Positions 17,777 through 26,974 of a DNA stretch of 64,000 nt are shown here, one piece after another. The notes below the pieces were generated by a model. The model did not search any database. It saw only the letters and a list, made by a program, of their open reading frames with translations, and was not told the DNA's origin. Within the stretch, counting starts at the first letter, position 1, and every line of letters begins with the position of its first letter. The DNA comes from Rhodothermales bacterium. GTDB lineage: Bacteria > Bacteroidota > Rhodothermia > Rhodothermales > UBA10348. Position numbers and translations under genes: made by a program. The DNA is taken from NCBI GenBank assembly GCA_028284865.1, contig JANQQV010000007.1, positions 186,001 to 250,000 on the forward strand, in the 5' to 3' direction.

Positions 17777-19288
17777 ATGAAACGACTCACATTCCTCAGC
17801 CTGTTGGTCATCGCTTTCATTGTGGCATCTAGCCCGGCCGAGGCACGACAGGATACTGGCGAAAGGGCGCAGGTCATGCACCCAAATCCATACGACCATG
17901 TCCAACACGTGGACGGATCGGTCCGCATCAAGGGTGATCTGGTCGAATACACGGCCTCCTTCGGCAAACAGCCCGTGTATGACGACGACGGAAACGTGAT
18001 TGCAGGTCTGTTCTACACGTTCTACCAGCGTACGAATGGTGCACCGAACGTGGAGCGTCCTCTGGTCATTTCGTTCAACGGTGGACCGGGTTCAGCCTCC
18101 GTCTGGATGCATATCGGTTACACCGGACCCAAGAAGCTCATCATCGATGAGGAGGGCTATCCCGTTCAGCCGTACGGCGTCGTCGACAATGAGCACTCCA
18201 TTCTGGACGTCGCCGACATCGTGTTCGTCAATCCAGTCAATACGGCCTTCTCTCGTCCTGCTCCTGATGTCGAGACCGAGCAGTTCTTCGGCGTGAACGA
18301 GGATGTAGCCTACCTCGCGGACTGGATCGACACGTTTGTGACGCGCAATGAGCGCTGGACGTCGCCCAAATTCCTGATTGGCGAATCGTACGGAACGACC
18401 CGCGTCAGCGGTCTGGCCGGACGCCTCCAAAGCGGTCACTGGATGTTCTTGAATGGTGTCATTCTGGTATCTCCCACTGGCCTCGGTGTAGATCGCGACG
18501 GTGCTGTTCGAGCAGCGAACTACCTGCCTTACTATGCCGCCACCGCGTGGTACCACGGTCAATTGGATAGCGATCTGCAATCACGGGACCTGGATGACCT
18601 CCTGCCCGAGGTCGAGGATTGGACCATTGATGTATTCCTGCCAGCTGTGGCTCGCGGCGGTTCATTGGATGCTGAGCGCAGAGCCGAGATAGCTGCCATG
18701 GCGGCACGCTATGCTGGACTTGAGGCGGAAGATTTCCTTCAGCACAACCTTCAAGTCCCAACATCCTACTTCTGGAAAGACTTGTTGCGTGACGAGAGTC
18801 TCACCGTCGGACGACTGGATTCTCGCTATCGGGGTATTGACCGACAGGACGCCGGTGTCCGATACGACGGCGATCCGGCACTGACAGCCTGGAATCACGC
18901 GTTCGCGCCAGCCATCAATCACTACCTGAGAGACGTACTCGGCTACGAAACGGAGCTGCAGTACAACCTCTTCGGTCCGGTTTCACCCTGGAATCGGGAC
19001 GGTGACCGCACCGGTGAACAGCTTCGCCGAGCCATGGCCCAGAACCCATACCTCCACGTATTGGTGCAGGCGGGCTTTTTCGATGGCGGTACCGACTACT
19101 TCAACGCCAAATACACCATGTGGAATATGGACCCATCAGGCGACATGCAGCATCGCATGCGCTTTGAGGGCTACCGAAGCGGCCACATGATGTACCTAAG
19201 GGACGAGGACCTGGCCACTTCCAATCAGCATATTCGTGATCTCATCTCGGATGCGGTGGCCGCCGGCAAGAACCCAGCTCGTTATTGA
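17777..19288 (+). CDS. Secreted serine carboxypeptidase, family S10
   Basis: 503 residues with a signal peptide (cleavage near EARQ, residue 24). Removes C-terminal residues from peptides outside the cytoplasm. The S10 hallmarks are visible: FNGGPGSASVW oxyanion motif, nucleophile in GESYGTTR, Asp in QAGFFDGGTDYFN and His in YRSGHMMYL. Bacterial S10 peptidases are uncommon and typical of proteolytic marine groups. It starts 5 bases after the ureohydrolase and is followed after 18 bases by the HhH lipoprotein, so a multi-gene transcript is likely. Confidence 0.92.
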   Translation: MKRLTFLSLLVIAFIVASSPAEARQDTGERAQVMHPNPYDHVQHVDGSVRIKGDLVEYTASFGKQPVYDDDGNVIAGLFYTFYQRTNGAPNVERPLVISFNGGPGSASVWMHIGYTGPKKLIIDEEGYPVQPYGVVDNEHSILDVADIVFVNPVNTAFSRPAPDVETEQFFGVNEDVAYLADWIDTFVTRNERWTSPKFLIGESYGTTRVSGLAGRLQSGHWMFLNGVILVSPTGLGVDRDGAVRAANYLPYYAATAWYHGQLDSDLQSRDLDDLLPEVEDWTIDVFLPAVARGGSLDAERRAEIAAMAARYAGLEAEDFLQHNLQVPTSYFWKDLLRDESLTVGRLDSRYRGIDRQDAGVRYDGDPALTAWNHAFAPAINHYLRDVLGYETELQYNLFGPVSPWNRDGDRTGEQLRRAMAQNPYLHVLVQAGFFDGGTDYFNAKYTMWNMDPSGDMQHRMRFEGYRSGHMMYLRDEDLATSNQHIRDLISDAVAAGKNPARY

Positions 19289-19306
19289 CGAACCCTACCC
19301 AGAACC

Positions 19307-19819
19307 ATGAACACCCTTCGTTTCCTCCCCATCCTGTTCTTCTCTCTTGTGCTGATCGGCTGCCAGTCGGACGATGCTCCTGCTGATGCAGGCGCAGACG
19401 CTTCTACCACGGACGCAGCCATCGAACAAGGAACCCGACCCGTAACGGCTGAGAAACTCGACCTGAATACGACGTCGATGGAAGAGTTCATGACCATTCC
19501 GGGCGTCGGCGATCGGATGGCACATGAGTTCGATGAATACCGCCCCTACAGCAGTATCGTCGAATTCCGCCGCGAAATGGCCAAGTACGTTGATGCAGAG
19601 ACGATTGCCATGTACGAGGATCACGTCTACGTACCGATCGACATCAACGAGTCTGATGCAGAGACCGTCGCTCAGATCCTGGGCCTTGATTTGGCCGGAG
19701 CCGAGCAGCTTCTGGCGGCGCGTCCATACGACTCGCACGCCGACTTCATTGCCAAGGTGACCGAAGTGGCTGGAGGCGTGTCGTCGCAGTTCGCCCGCCT
19801 GTATCTCGCCTCGGAATAA
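19307..19819 (+). CDS. Lipoprotein with ComEA-like helix-hairpin-helix repeats
   Basis: 170 residues. The signal peptide ends in the lipobox LIGC (Cys19), followed by an Ala/Asp-rich spacer. Residues about 50-110 contain a helix-hairpin-helix of ComEA type (LDLNTTSMEEFMTIPGVGDRMAHEF, followed by RPYSSIVEFRR). A second, degenerate copy follows at 112-168 (IDINESDAETVAQILGLD, then RPYDSHADFIAKV). HhH units normally bind DNA backbone; in a lipoprotein this would act at the outer or inner membrane surface, as ComEA does in DNA uptake. That role here is inference; HhH folds also serve protein contacts. Confidence 0.75.
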   Translation: MNTLRFLPILFFSLVLIGCQSDDAPADAGADASTTDAAIEQGTRPVTAEKLDLNTTSMEEFMTIPGVGDRMAHEFDEYRPYSSIVEFRREMAKYVDAETIAMYEDHVYVPIDINESDAETVAQILGLDLAGAEQLLAARPYDSHADFIAKVTEVAGGVSSQFARLYLASE

Positions 19820-19828
19820 CCCGGAAGC

Positions 19829-20293
19829 ATGATTCCATTCGAGGAAACCCCCGGCGATTCCCCGCTGGAGGCGCGATTCAGGCTGTTCTTGTGCATCCTG
19901 GCCATCGCGACATTCATCGCAACCCCTGCTGAACTCATCCTGCTGGGTCACACGCATAGCGTGGCCCAGTGGGTACCGTTCGTTTCCAGCTTCCTCGGGC
20001 TGGTCGCTTGCGGCTGGGTGCTGGTCGATCCATCACCGTCACGCATCCGGGCGGCCCGGATCGTCTCGGTCGCGATCATCATTTCGGGTCTGTTCGGAGC
20101 ATTGATGCACTTCAGAGCGAACATGCTCCTGGAGCTTGAAATCCACCCGAACTGGACCTTTACGGACGCCATCTGGGATGCGATACAGGGATCAGCGGCC
20201 TTCCTGGCTCCGGGAATCCTCATTCTAGGGGCACTCTTGGTCCTTGGAGCAGCCTATCGCCATCCAATGGCGACGGAAAAACAGGATTCCTGA
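19829..20293 (+). CDS. Four-helix membrane protein of unknown function
   Basis: 154 residues with four clear hydrophobic helices (about 18-38, 45-65, 73-92 and 120-142) and little else; a short acidic N-terminus precedes the first. I do not recognise the family. It begins 9 bases after the HhH lipoprotein and ends 19 bases before the DinB gene, so it belongs to the same run of genes. No catalytic motif is visible. Confidence 0.7.
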   Translation: MIPFEETPGDSPLEARFRLFLCILAIATFIATPAELILLGHTHSVAQWVPFVSSFLGLVACGWVLVDPSPSRIRAARIVSVAIIISGLFGALMHFRANMLLELEIHPNWTFTDAIWDAIQGSAAFLAPGILILGALLVLGAAYRHPMATEKQDS

Positions 20294-20312
20294 TCGGCTT
20301 GTCTGGAGCGCC

Positions 20313-20804
20313 ATGACATCTTTGCCTTTGAAAGACGAAATCCTCCGTCTACTGAGTCCCACCGAACAGAGTCTGTGGCATGGTGGACCAACGACCGGTG
20401 AAGTGCTCTCAGACGTCTCGGCTAATCTCGCTGCCTGGCAGCCTGCGAGCGACATGCACTCCATCTGGGGCCTGACGCTGCACATGGCCTACTGGAAGTT
20501 CGCCGTCAGACAGCGCATTCTCGGATTGTCTGATCAAGGATTCGAGCGAGCTCCAGACGATTTTCCTTCCCTTCCCAAGCATCTGACCCACGAAGTCTGG
20601 ACGGCTGACCGTAATCTCTTGAGGTCAGCGGAATCCGCGCTGGTTGAGCTGACTGAATCGCTGGATGAGGACCGACTCCAGGAGCCGCTTACGGGTGGCT
20701 ATCGCGTTGCTGATCAATTGATCGGCGTCGCCATGCACGACGTGCATCACATCGGCCAAATCCTCCTAATCAAACGGTTGTGGAACGGGCGATCAGGTCA
20801 GTGA
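20313..20804 (+). CDS. DinB family putative metal-dependent protein
   Basis: 163-residue four-helix-bundle protein of the DinB/YfiT-like superfamily. The three metal-ligand histidines are in place: His in GLTLHMAYWK and the HDVHHIGQ motif near the C-terminus. Members include thiol-dependent transferases (bacillithiol- or mycothiol-type) and many of unknown role. ATG at 20313 gives the family length; the longer frame overlaps the preceding gene. Ends 4 bases before the convergent TPR protein gene. Confidence 0.8.
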   Translation: MTSLPLKDEILRLLSPTEQSLWHGGPTTGEVLSDVSANLAAWQPASDMHSIWGLTLHMAYWKFAVRQRILGLSDQGFERAPDDFPSLPKHLTHEVWTADRNLLRSAESALVELTESLDEDRLQEPLTGGYRVADQLIGVAMHDVHHIGQILLIKRLWNGRSGQ

Positions 20805-20808
20805 CGGA

Positions 20809-21984
20809 TCAGGAATCCGAGCCAGATAGCCGAAGGATGGCATTCTCAGCACGCTGGTAGATCGGGTCCTCGGGATCACCGATGATCTGCTTGACCTTCT
20901 CAAATTGCTGGATGGCCATATCCATGCGGTTGATCTGACTCAGCATGATTCCGCGATTGAAATTCGCCTGGACGTGCATGGAATCCGAGGCCAACACCCG
21001 ATTGGTTTCCTGGATGGCCATCATGGAGTTCTGCGGATCGTACATGTAGGCAATGGCCATGTCCGTGCGGACGTCCAGATTTTCCGGATTCAGCGTCAGT
21101 GCCTCCTGATAAGCCGCCACGGCCTTTTGCGACCAAGGCGTCTTCTGAGCATCCGGCGCACGCTGCATCCAGTCGAAATACAGATTCCCGGCCAGTATCC
21201 ACTCTTCCTCCGCTCCCGTCGCCTCAGCGATCAGAATGGTCTGCTCGGCGGCAAAGTCCAGACGATCCGCGGCGAAATAGAGATCGATCAATCGGCGTCG
21301 CGCTTCGATACGTGCTTCACCCGAAGCCGCTTCGATGTCTGCCATGATCTCCCCTTCTCGGTCTTGCCATTGCGTAGCCAAGGGCTCCACGATTTGCTGA
21401 CCTTCAGGTGGTTGCGCCAGTGAGAAGTCGCCCTGACTTCCTCCGCTCATCGTAGTAACGAAGTAAAGAACGACAACAAGCAGTAGGGCGGCGCTCACCA
21501 CAATGATGACCTGCTTGCCTACTGCACGGTCTCCCTCATCCAGAGCGGTAATCCCGGTCCGTTCCACTTCGGTCTGGGCCGCGACTTCATCGGCAGCAGC
21601 CTTTTTCGGTGCTGCAGGTACGGCTGGAGCGGCATTCGATTCTCCTTGACCACTTGGTACTAGTCGTGCACCGCATCGATTGCAGAACCGAGCACCAGCT
21701 GGATTTTGTTGCCCACAGACGTCGCAGTCCAGGCTCGCGTCATCTGCGGTAGATACCGCATCGTTCGAGTCGCCCTCAATTGCAGATTCCTGGGCGGGCT
21801 CAGATTCCTGGACGGCCTGTGGCCCGTCAGTTCGGGCGTCATCACCCGATGAGTCCTTCACGGCGTAGGGATCATGGTCCCCTGCACGTATGCCCGCAGC
21901 CTCGGCGACGGGAGTTCCACAGAGACCACATACCACGGCCCCGGCGTCCAGACGGGCGCCGCAGGCTTCACACGAATTATGCAT
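20809..21984 (-). CDS. Zinc-ribbon, single-pass membrane, TPR protein
   Basis: 391 residues. Two zinc ribbons with CxxC pairs (CEACG/CGLCG at residues 5-23; CDVCG/CNRCG at about 86-105) flank an acidic low-complexity stretch. One membrane helix follows (about residues 158-180), then a C-terminal TPR region (about 215-385), whose clearest unit is EALTLNPENLDVRTDMAIAY. The ribbons would be cytoplasmic and the TPRs periplasmic. Probably a protein-complex scaffold; no specific partner is evident. It starts 9 bases after the HU gene stop, so both may be one transcript. Confidence 0.75.
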   Translation of the reverse strand: MHNSCEACGARLDAGAVVCGLCGTPVAEAAGIRAGDHDPYAVKDSSGDDARTDGPQAVQESEPAQESAIEGDSNDAVSTADDASLDCDVCGQQNPAGARFCNRCGARLVPSGQGESNAAPAVPAAPKKAAADEVAAQTEVERTGITALDEGDRAVGKQVIIVVSAALLLVVVLYFVTTMSGGSQGDFSLAQPPEGQQIVEPLATQWQDREGEIMADIEAASGEARIEARRRLIDLYFAADRLDFAAEQTILIAEATGAEEEWILAGNLYFDWMQRAPDAQKTPWSQKAVAAYQEALTLNPENLDVRTDMAIAYMYDPQNSMMAIQETNRVLASDSMHVQANFNRGIMLSQINRMDMAIQQFEKVKQIIGDPEDPIYQRAENAILRLSGSDS

Positions 21985-21993
21985 GCAACTGAC

Positions 21994-22278
21994 TTAGGAA
22001 ACGGACTCGTCCACTTCCTTTTTGAATTCCTTGGACGGTTTGAAAGCCGGAATGTTGGTCGCAGGGACGTGGACGGGGGTGTTCTGACGCGGATTGCGCG
22101 CAGTGCGCGCTGCCCGATGCTGTACAGTGAATGAACCGAACCCTCTGAGATCTATCCGTCCGCCACGCTTCAATTCGGCTTTTACGACACTGATAAAACC
22201 GTTCACAACCGCTTCCGTTTCCAGCTTGGTCAATCCCGTTCCTGCCGAAATCTGGTCGATGATGTCTGCTTTCGTCAC
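21994..22278 (-). CDS. HU/IHF family DNA-binding protein
   Basis: 94-residue histone-like protein. The family core is clear: TKADIIDQ at the start, GFGSFTVQHRAARTARNPR in the DNA-binding arm and VPATNIPAFKPSKEFK at the end. It bends and compacts DNA as a dimer. The start is a GTG at 22278, chosen because it yields the typical (M)TKADI N-terminus and has a GGAG ribosome-binding site 7 bases upstream; no ATG fits. Divergent from the acyltransferase gene over 164 bases. Confidence 0.93.
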   Translation of the reverse strand: MTKADIIDQISAGTGLTKLETEAVVNGFISVVKAELKRGGRIDLRGFGSFTVQHRAARTARNPRQNTPVHVPATNIPAFKPSKEFKKEVDESVS

Positions 22279-22442
22279 GGCATTTCTCCAAGCGGAGCGT
22301 ATGTGATTGCATGTCAAGCGGTTACGCTCGACGTTCAAGCCAAGATGCGAAAACGAGAGTATATTGGCAATCATCCACGAGTCGTCGCTTCGTTTTGCCT
22401 GCTCCGTCCTCTTCCCCACCTCTGAAGCAGATTGCTGCCGAA

Positions 22443-23546
22443 ATGGCGTTCCGGTCAACCCTGATCCCTTTCTGCAGGGTTTGCTGGGACCTTGAGCTGC
22501 TTGGCGGAAACGAGCTCCCCCCCGGTCCCTGCTTCATTTACGGCAATCATTCGGGCAACTACGACCCCTTCATTTACAACGCGTTCACGCGTCTTGGACA
22601 GTCGACGGCCGGTGTGATGACCATGGAATACCTCGAATCAGGTCCCATTGCGTCCTTGTTTCAAGCCGTCGGGATTCAGGGGACCCGCAAGCGGGTTCCT
22701 GAGCCTCATTTGATTCGACGCATCTACGAAATGCTCAAGGCTGGCAGACGCGTTGTGATTTTTCCAGAAGGCGGACGGCGATGGGACGGTCGTCCTGCAC
22801 CGTGGATTGAGTCCACTGCGAAGCTGTTCATGCGGGCCGGGGCCCCGGTGTACCCCGTGGAAATCATCGGATCGTATGTGGCGTGGCCGCGCTGGGCACC
22901 GTGGCCCCGGCCCGCACACGTCAAGGTGAAGGTCCACCCTGCCCTCGACTTTTCGGACACACCAACCCTCGAGGAAGGCCTAATACGGTTGAAGGAGCCG
23001 ATTTCGGCCGACGAGACGATCGTTCCCGAGGAAGTTCGCCCCAAGTGGGCCTTCCGACCTGCTGTCGGTCTGGATAGACTACTCTACCGCGATCCATTCA
23101 CCGGCGAGTTCGGAGGGGTTGTCGTAGATGGTGGTTCACATGCCACGGCCAAACGCGGTGAGCATCGTTGGCGCGTATTGCCGGATTCGCGATTGATGCA
23201 TTCCGACAATGATGAGCCGGAGTCGACAGCGGATCTGTACGAACGCATTCAGTCCTTTCCCCTGCCAGAAGACCGCTCCCAACCCCTGTTGACCCAACAA
23301 TCGACAACATGGATGAGCGGTCCGGATCCGGCCAAGACGTCTCTGACCATCAGGTTGTACCACGACCGGGTTGAATGGGGAGAACGGGTCCTGCCGTTGG
23401 AGTCCATTCAGTACATGGGGCTCGAGCGCAGTGACCGGCTCTGGTTGCTGGTCGGTCATGAGCAGCTGAACGCGCTATTCAAGACGGGAAGCGCCTTGGC
23501 TTGGTACGATACGCTTGGTCGCCTCGCTCCTCACATCAACGCTTAG
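22443..23546 (+). CDS. PlsC-like lysophospholipid acyltransferase with extra C-terminal domain
   Basis: About 367 residues. The N-terminal 210 are a 1-acylglycerol-3-phosphate-type acyltransferase: HX4D motif NHSGNYD, then FPEGGRR substrate motif and the VYPVEIIGSY strand. These enzymes acylate lysophosphatidate or other lysolipids at the membrane. The C-terminal 150 residues are not part of PlsC; the end (TIRLYHDRVEWGERVLPLE) looks like a small beta-rich, PH-like domain. ATG at 22443 is the first that gives a plausible start, but the frame is open upstream so the N-terminus is uncertain. The GltS-like gene starts 5 bases after its stop. Confidence 0.8.
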   Translation: MAFRSTLIPFCRVCWDLELLGGNELPPGPCFIYGNHSGNYDPFIYNAFTRLGQSTAGVMTMEYLESGPIASLFQAVGIQGTRKRVPEPHLIRRIYEMLKAGRRVVIFPEGGRRWDGRPAPWIESTAKLFMRAGAPVYPVEIIGSYVAWPRWAPWPRPAHVKVKVHPALDFSDTPTLEEGLIRLKEPISADETIVPEEVRPKWAFRPAVGLDRLLYRDPFTGEFGGVVVDGGSHATAKRGEHRWRVLPDSRLMHSDNDEPESTADLYERIQSFPLPEDRSQPLLTQQSTTWMSGPDPAKTSLTIRLYHDRVEWGERVLPLESIQYMGLERSDRLWLLVGHEQLNALFKTGSALAWYDTLGRLAPHINA

Positions 23547-23551
23547 GCCAC

Positions 23552-24931
23552 ATGGAAGCATGGACACTTGAAATGAGCGTGGCCGACCTGTTCGTCGATT
23601 TTACGGTGATCAGCGTCCTGCTTCTCGTTGCTACCCTTCTTCGACGCTATGTCACTTTTTTTCAGCGATTCCTGATCCCCAACAGCCTGATTGCTGGATT
23701 CCTGGGCCTGTTCCTCGGCGCTCAAGTGCTGGATTGGGTTCCGTTCGACGCAGATCGCATGGGAGCGTGGGTCTATCACTTGCTGGCACTGACCTTCATA
23801 TGCGTTGGCCTTTACCGCACCAGTAACGAGCACTCGCGCGGTGCCATCAATCTGGGCTTCATGCAGGTGGCCGTGATGCTCATCCAGGGCATCATCGGGC
23901 TCTCGATCGCACTGCTCACAGCCATCACATTGGTTCCGGATCTGAATCCGGCTACGGGTATCCTGCTCCCGCTGGGCTATGCCATGGGACCCGGTATCGC
24001 CTACGCCATTGGGCAATCCTGGGCCTCTTTCGGATTCGAAGGTGGCGGATCAGTCGGCCTGACCGTGGCGGCCATCGGATTCCTGATCGCCTATTTCTTC
24101 GGGATGATCCTGGTGAACCGGGCCGTTGGCAGTGATGCCACCCGCAGTGCCATTCCGGAATACGTGCGAACGGGCCTGCGCGGCGTGGACGACTCCATCG
24201 AAGGCGCACGCCTGACTTTTTCGGGAGCCGCGGTCGAACCCCTTTCGGTCCATCTCGCATTGGTCGGAGGCATCTATCTGCTGACCTGGCTGGTCACCAT
24301 GGGCCTCGGTGAACTGTTGTTGATAGGTGGTCTCGAGAAAGAAATACCGGTTCTCTGGTCCTTCCACTTCATCATCGCCAACCTGCTGGCCATCTTCACC
24401 CGGAAAGTCGTCTTGCGCGGTAAACGTGGTGAATGGATCGACGACGGCATGGTGCATCGCGTCACGGGTACATTCGCGGACTATCTGATTGCGGCCTCCA
24501 TCATGGGAATCAGCCTCGCCTTTGCTTGGCGCTTTGTCATTCCCCTGCTGCTGATTTGCGCACTGGGTGCCTGGTTGACCTTCCTGTTCGTGCGGTGGTC
24601 TTGCTGGAAGCTGTTCTCCCTTCACCGGTTCGAGCGATTCATCGGCATGTTTGCCCAGATGACCGGCACGATTGCATCCGGATTGGCGCTGCTTCGTGTC
24701 ACAGATCCAGAGTATCGTTCTCCAGTGGCCCAGGAGTTGGTGCTTTCATCGGGTATGGCCATGGGCTTCGGATTTCCCTTGCTGATCCTGATCAACATGC
24801 CGTTCACCATGTTCGACGGTTCGCTCTACGGATTCTCATTCCTGCTGGCGCTCATGGCGGGCTACTTGATCGTGCTACTCACAGCCTGGGCCATCTACTG
24901 GAAGCGATCAAGTGCTGTATCGACAGACTGA
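23552..24931 (+). CDS. Sodium/glutamate symporter family (GltS-like) membrane transporter
   Basis: About 459 residues and eleven to twelve hydrophobic helices. Resembles GltS: the N-terminal RFLIPNSLIAGFLGL and the LPLGYAMGPGIAYAIG region match the family's re-entrant loops, and the second half repeats the pattern (GMFAQMTGTIASGLALLR). GltS imports glutamate with sodium; these longer relatives have unknown substrates. ATG at 23552 (MEAWTLEM) chosen; 23573 is an alternative. It follows the acyltransferase by 5 bases and ends convergent with the GspE-like gene. Confidence 0.82.
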   Translation: MEAWTLEMSVADLFVDFTVISVLLLVATLLRRYVTFFQRFLIPNSLIAGFLGLFLGAQVLDWVPFDADRMGAWVYHLLALTFICVGLYRTSNEHSRGAINLGFMQVAVMLIQGIIGLSIALLTAITLVPDLNPATGILLPLGYAMGPGIAYAIGQSWASFGFEGGGSVGLTVAAIGFLIAYFFGMILVNRAVGSDATRSAIPEYVRTGLRGVDDSIEGARLTFSGAAVEPLSVHLALVGGIYLLTWLVTMGLGELLLIGGLEKEIPVLWSFHFIIANLLAIFTRKVVLRGKRGEWIDDGMVHRVTGTFADYLIAASIMGISLAFAWRFVIPLLLICALGAWLTFLFVRWSCWKLFSLHRFERFIGMFAQMTGTIASGLALLRVTDPEYRSPVAQELVLSSGMAMGFGFPLLILINMPFTMFDGSLYGFSFLLALMAGYLIVLLTAWAIYWKRSSAVSTD

Positions 24932-24983
24932 GATCCAGGGACGAACACACCCCTCAGGTAAGACGGTCGCAGGCCGGATTCTT

Positions 24984-25008
24984 GGCCGAACGGCAAGTGA
25001 ATTCGGCC
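24984..25008. terminator. Possible hairpin terminator between convergent genes
   Basis: GGCCGAA (24984-24990) and TTCGGCC (25002-25008) form a 7-base stem with an 11-base loop and overlap the last base of the GspE-like stop codon region. No T-run; weak call. Confidence 0.35.
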
Positions 25009-26960
25009 TAGGTACCCGTGACGCGGATGGCTTCTTCAACGCTGGTTTCGCCCGTCAAAACCAACTGCCGCGCCGCTGATGGCAGCGTGGTCATCCCTTC
25101 CTCAACGGCTACCTGGCGCAGGGTGTCTTCATCGACCAGATCCTCTGAGCCCATGATCAGATTGCGGATCTTCTGAGTGAAGAGCATGGTCTCGGCGATG
25201 GCGCGACGTCCTTTGTATCCCGAGCCTTTGCACACGCGGCAATCTGAGTCACCCCCGGCCTGATAGATTGTAGAGCCATAGATGTCCTCATCGGAAAACC
25301 CGATGTGGCGCAAGAATCCGAAATCCGGATTTGGATCCGGGATGCGACAGGAAGGACACAGCTTCCGGATCAAACGCTGGGCAACGATGATGTTGATGGC
25401 GTATGCAATCAGGAAGGGCTCAACGCCCATCTTGTACAAACGGCTTACGGCCGATGGGGCGTCATTCGTGTGCAGGGTCGAGAACGTCAGGTGACCGGTA
25501 TTGGCCAGCTTGATGGCCAATTCTGCGGTATCCCGGTCTCGCATCTCCCCAACCATGACGACGTCAGGGTCGTGACGGAGGATGGCCCGAAGTGCTCCTT
25601 CCAGATCCAGTTTGTGGCTCAGCTTGATTTGCCGGATGCCTCTCATCAAGTACTCGACCGGATCCTCTACTGTGAGCACATTGACTTTGGGGGTCACCAC
25701 TTGATGTAATGCTGCAACAAGCGTGGTGCTCTTACCGGACCCTGTTGGGCCTGTCAGAATGACCATTCCGTGCGGCTGGCGGATGGCTTCCTGGAATCGC
25801 TTGTAGGCATCGTCGAGAAGACCGATTTGCCGAAGGTCCGTGAGAACCTTCCTGTCATCCAACACACGGATGACGATGCTTTCGGCGCTCAAGTGCTGCT
25901 GGGCGGATGCAATCGGGAGCACCGATACCCTGAAGCGGATCAGGGTATCATCGATCCAGCGCTGAATGAATCCGTCCTGGGCAATGTCCCGGTCGAAACG
26001 ATCCACATTGGTAGAATTATCCTTGACGACAGCCAGGAAGGCTTCGGGACGAAAACGACTCTCCGTTCTCCAATCTTCCAGTTCTCCGTCGACGCGAAGC
26101 TGGATCACGATCTGGCCGTCTGCATCCGGATAGATGTGCAAGTCAGACGCTCCCATGCGGACGGCATCCAGCAGAGCGGCTTCAAACAGGTTGATGAGCT
26201 GCGAACGGCTCATTTCGGCCTCGAGGGCCTCCTCATCCAGAACCGTGTCGTCACTTTCGTACGACATGCCCATATCGACCGCCGTCTCCTCTCCCAGGAC
26301 TTCGAGGTATTCGTTCCGTCCCAGGAAAGAGTCTGCGATCAGACTTCCAATGACCGTTTCCGAAGCAAACATGACCTCGAATCGACGCAGACGGAGCCCC
26401 TGCAAAACCTGATGGATCTCAGGGCGAGTCGGATCGTGCGTCACGAATAACCACTTGTTCTCTCCGGTCACACCGTCGCGTTCGATCCCGATGGGCAAGA
26501 CAAAATGCTCCACCATCTCGTCCCAAGCTTCCGTCTGGAATCGGTCTTCATGGCGCTCGAGAAAGGCCAGTGCCTCGGCCTGATCCACGCTCGCTTCAGC
26601 GAATGCATAGAGCAGGGAGGCTTCTTTGAATATCAGTTCCGATTCAAGGTCCTGGTCCAGGGCCAACACTCTCCACAACGGGACGCGCATGTCCTGTTCG
26701 CGCAACTTCTGCCATTCCGCCCACGCGCGTTGGATGTGCTCGTCTTCGACGATGCCCTTGTTGCGTAGCCGCATGACCACGCGATCTCTTCGCGCATCAC
26801 GATCCCATGTACTGACCAGCGACGGGCGTTGAGACGATGGCTCAACCGGTTTTCGATCGCCCGAATCCAAAGAATGCCCAGAACCAGACGACCCACCTGC
26901 TTCCGTGGAGGCAGGAGGATCGATCGGCAATCTGTGGAATTTGGGATCTCTGGGTTCCAT
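25008..26960 (-). CDS. GspE/PilB-type secretion or pilus assembly ATPase
   Basis: 650-residue AAA-type ATPase of the type II secretion/type IV pilus family. Residues 1-55 are a low-complexity, Ser/Pro-rich tail; 59-215 a non-standard N-terminal module; 250-640 the motor. Walker A is GPTGSGKST (404-412), the Asp box and His box (TLHTNDA) follow, and the zinc-binding cysteine pairs CPSC and CRVC are present. The start of the motor domain has the family motif ASDLHIYP. No other secretin, pseudopilin or PilC gene is in the window. Directly upstream (14 bases) is a gene that repeats its N-terminal module. Confidence 0.9.
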   Translation of the reverse strand: MEPRDPKFHRLPIDPPASTEAGGSSGSGHSLDSGDRKPVEPSSQRPSLVSTWDRDARRDRVVMRLRNKGIVEDEHIQRAWAEWQKLREQDMRVPLWRVLALDQDLESELIFKEASLLYAFAEASVDQAEALAFLERHEDRFQTEAWDEMVEHFVLPIGIERDGVTGENKWLFVTHDPTRPEIHQVLQGLRLRRFEVMFASETVIGSLIADSFLGRNEYLEVLGEETAVDMGMSYESDDTVLDEEALEAEMSRSQLINLFEAALLDAVRMGASDLHIYPDADGQIVIQLRVDGELEDWRTESRFRPEAFLAVVKDNSTNVDRFDRDIAQDGFIQRWIDDTLIRFRVSVLPIASAQQHLSAESIVIRVLDDRKVLTDLRQIGLLDDAYKRFQEAIRQPHGMVILTGPTGSGKSTTLVAALHQVVTPKVNVLTVEDPVEYLMRGIRQIKLSHKLDLEGALRAILRHDPDVVMVGEMRDRDTAELAIKLANTGHLTFSTLHTNDAPSAVSRLYKMGVEPFLIAYAINIIVAQRLIRKLCPSCRIPDPNPDFGFLRHIGFSDEDIYGSTIYQAGGDSDCRVCKGSGYKGRRAIAETMLFTQKIRNLIMGSEDLVDEDTLRQVAVEEGMTTLPSAARQLVLTGETSVEEAIRVTGT

Positions 26961-26974
26961 TCGGGAGGGCTTCC

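Noticed and set aside
19295..19957. 220-codon minus-strand frame over the HhH lipoprotein
   Set aside because: The plus-strand gene has a lipobox and HhH motifs and fits the operon; the minus frame has no start context or motif.
25770..26450. 226-codon plus-strand frame inside the GspE-like gene
   Set aside because: Antisense shadow of the ATPase.
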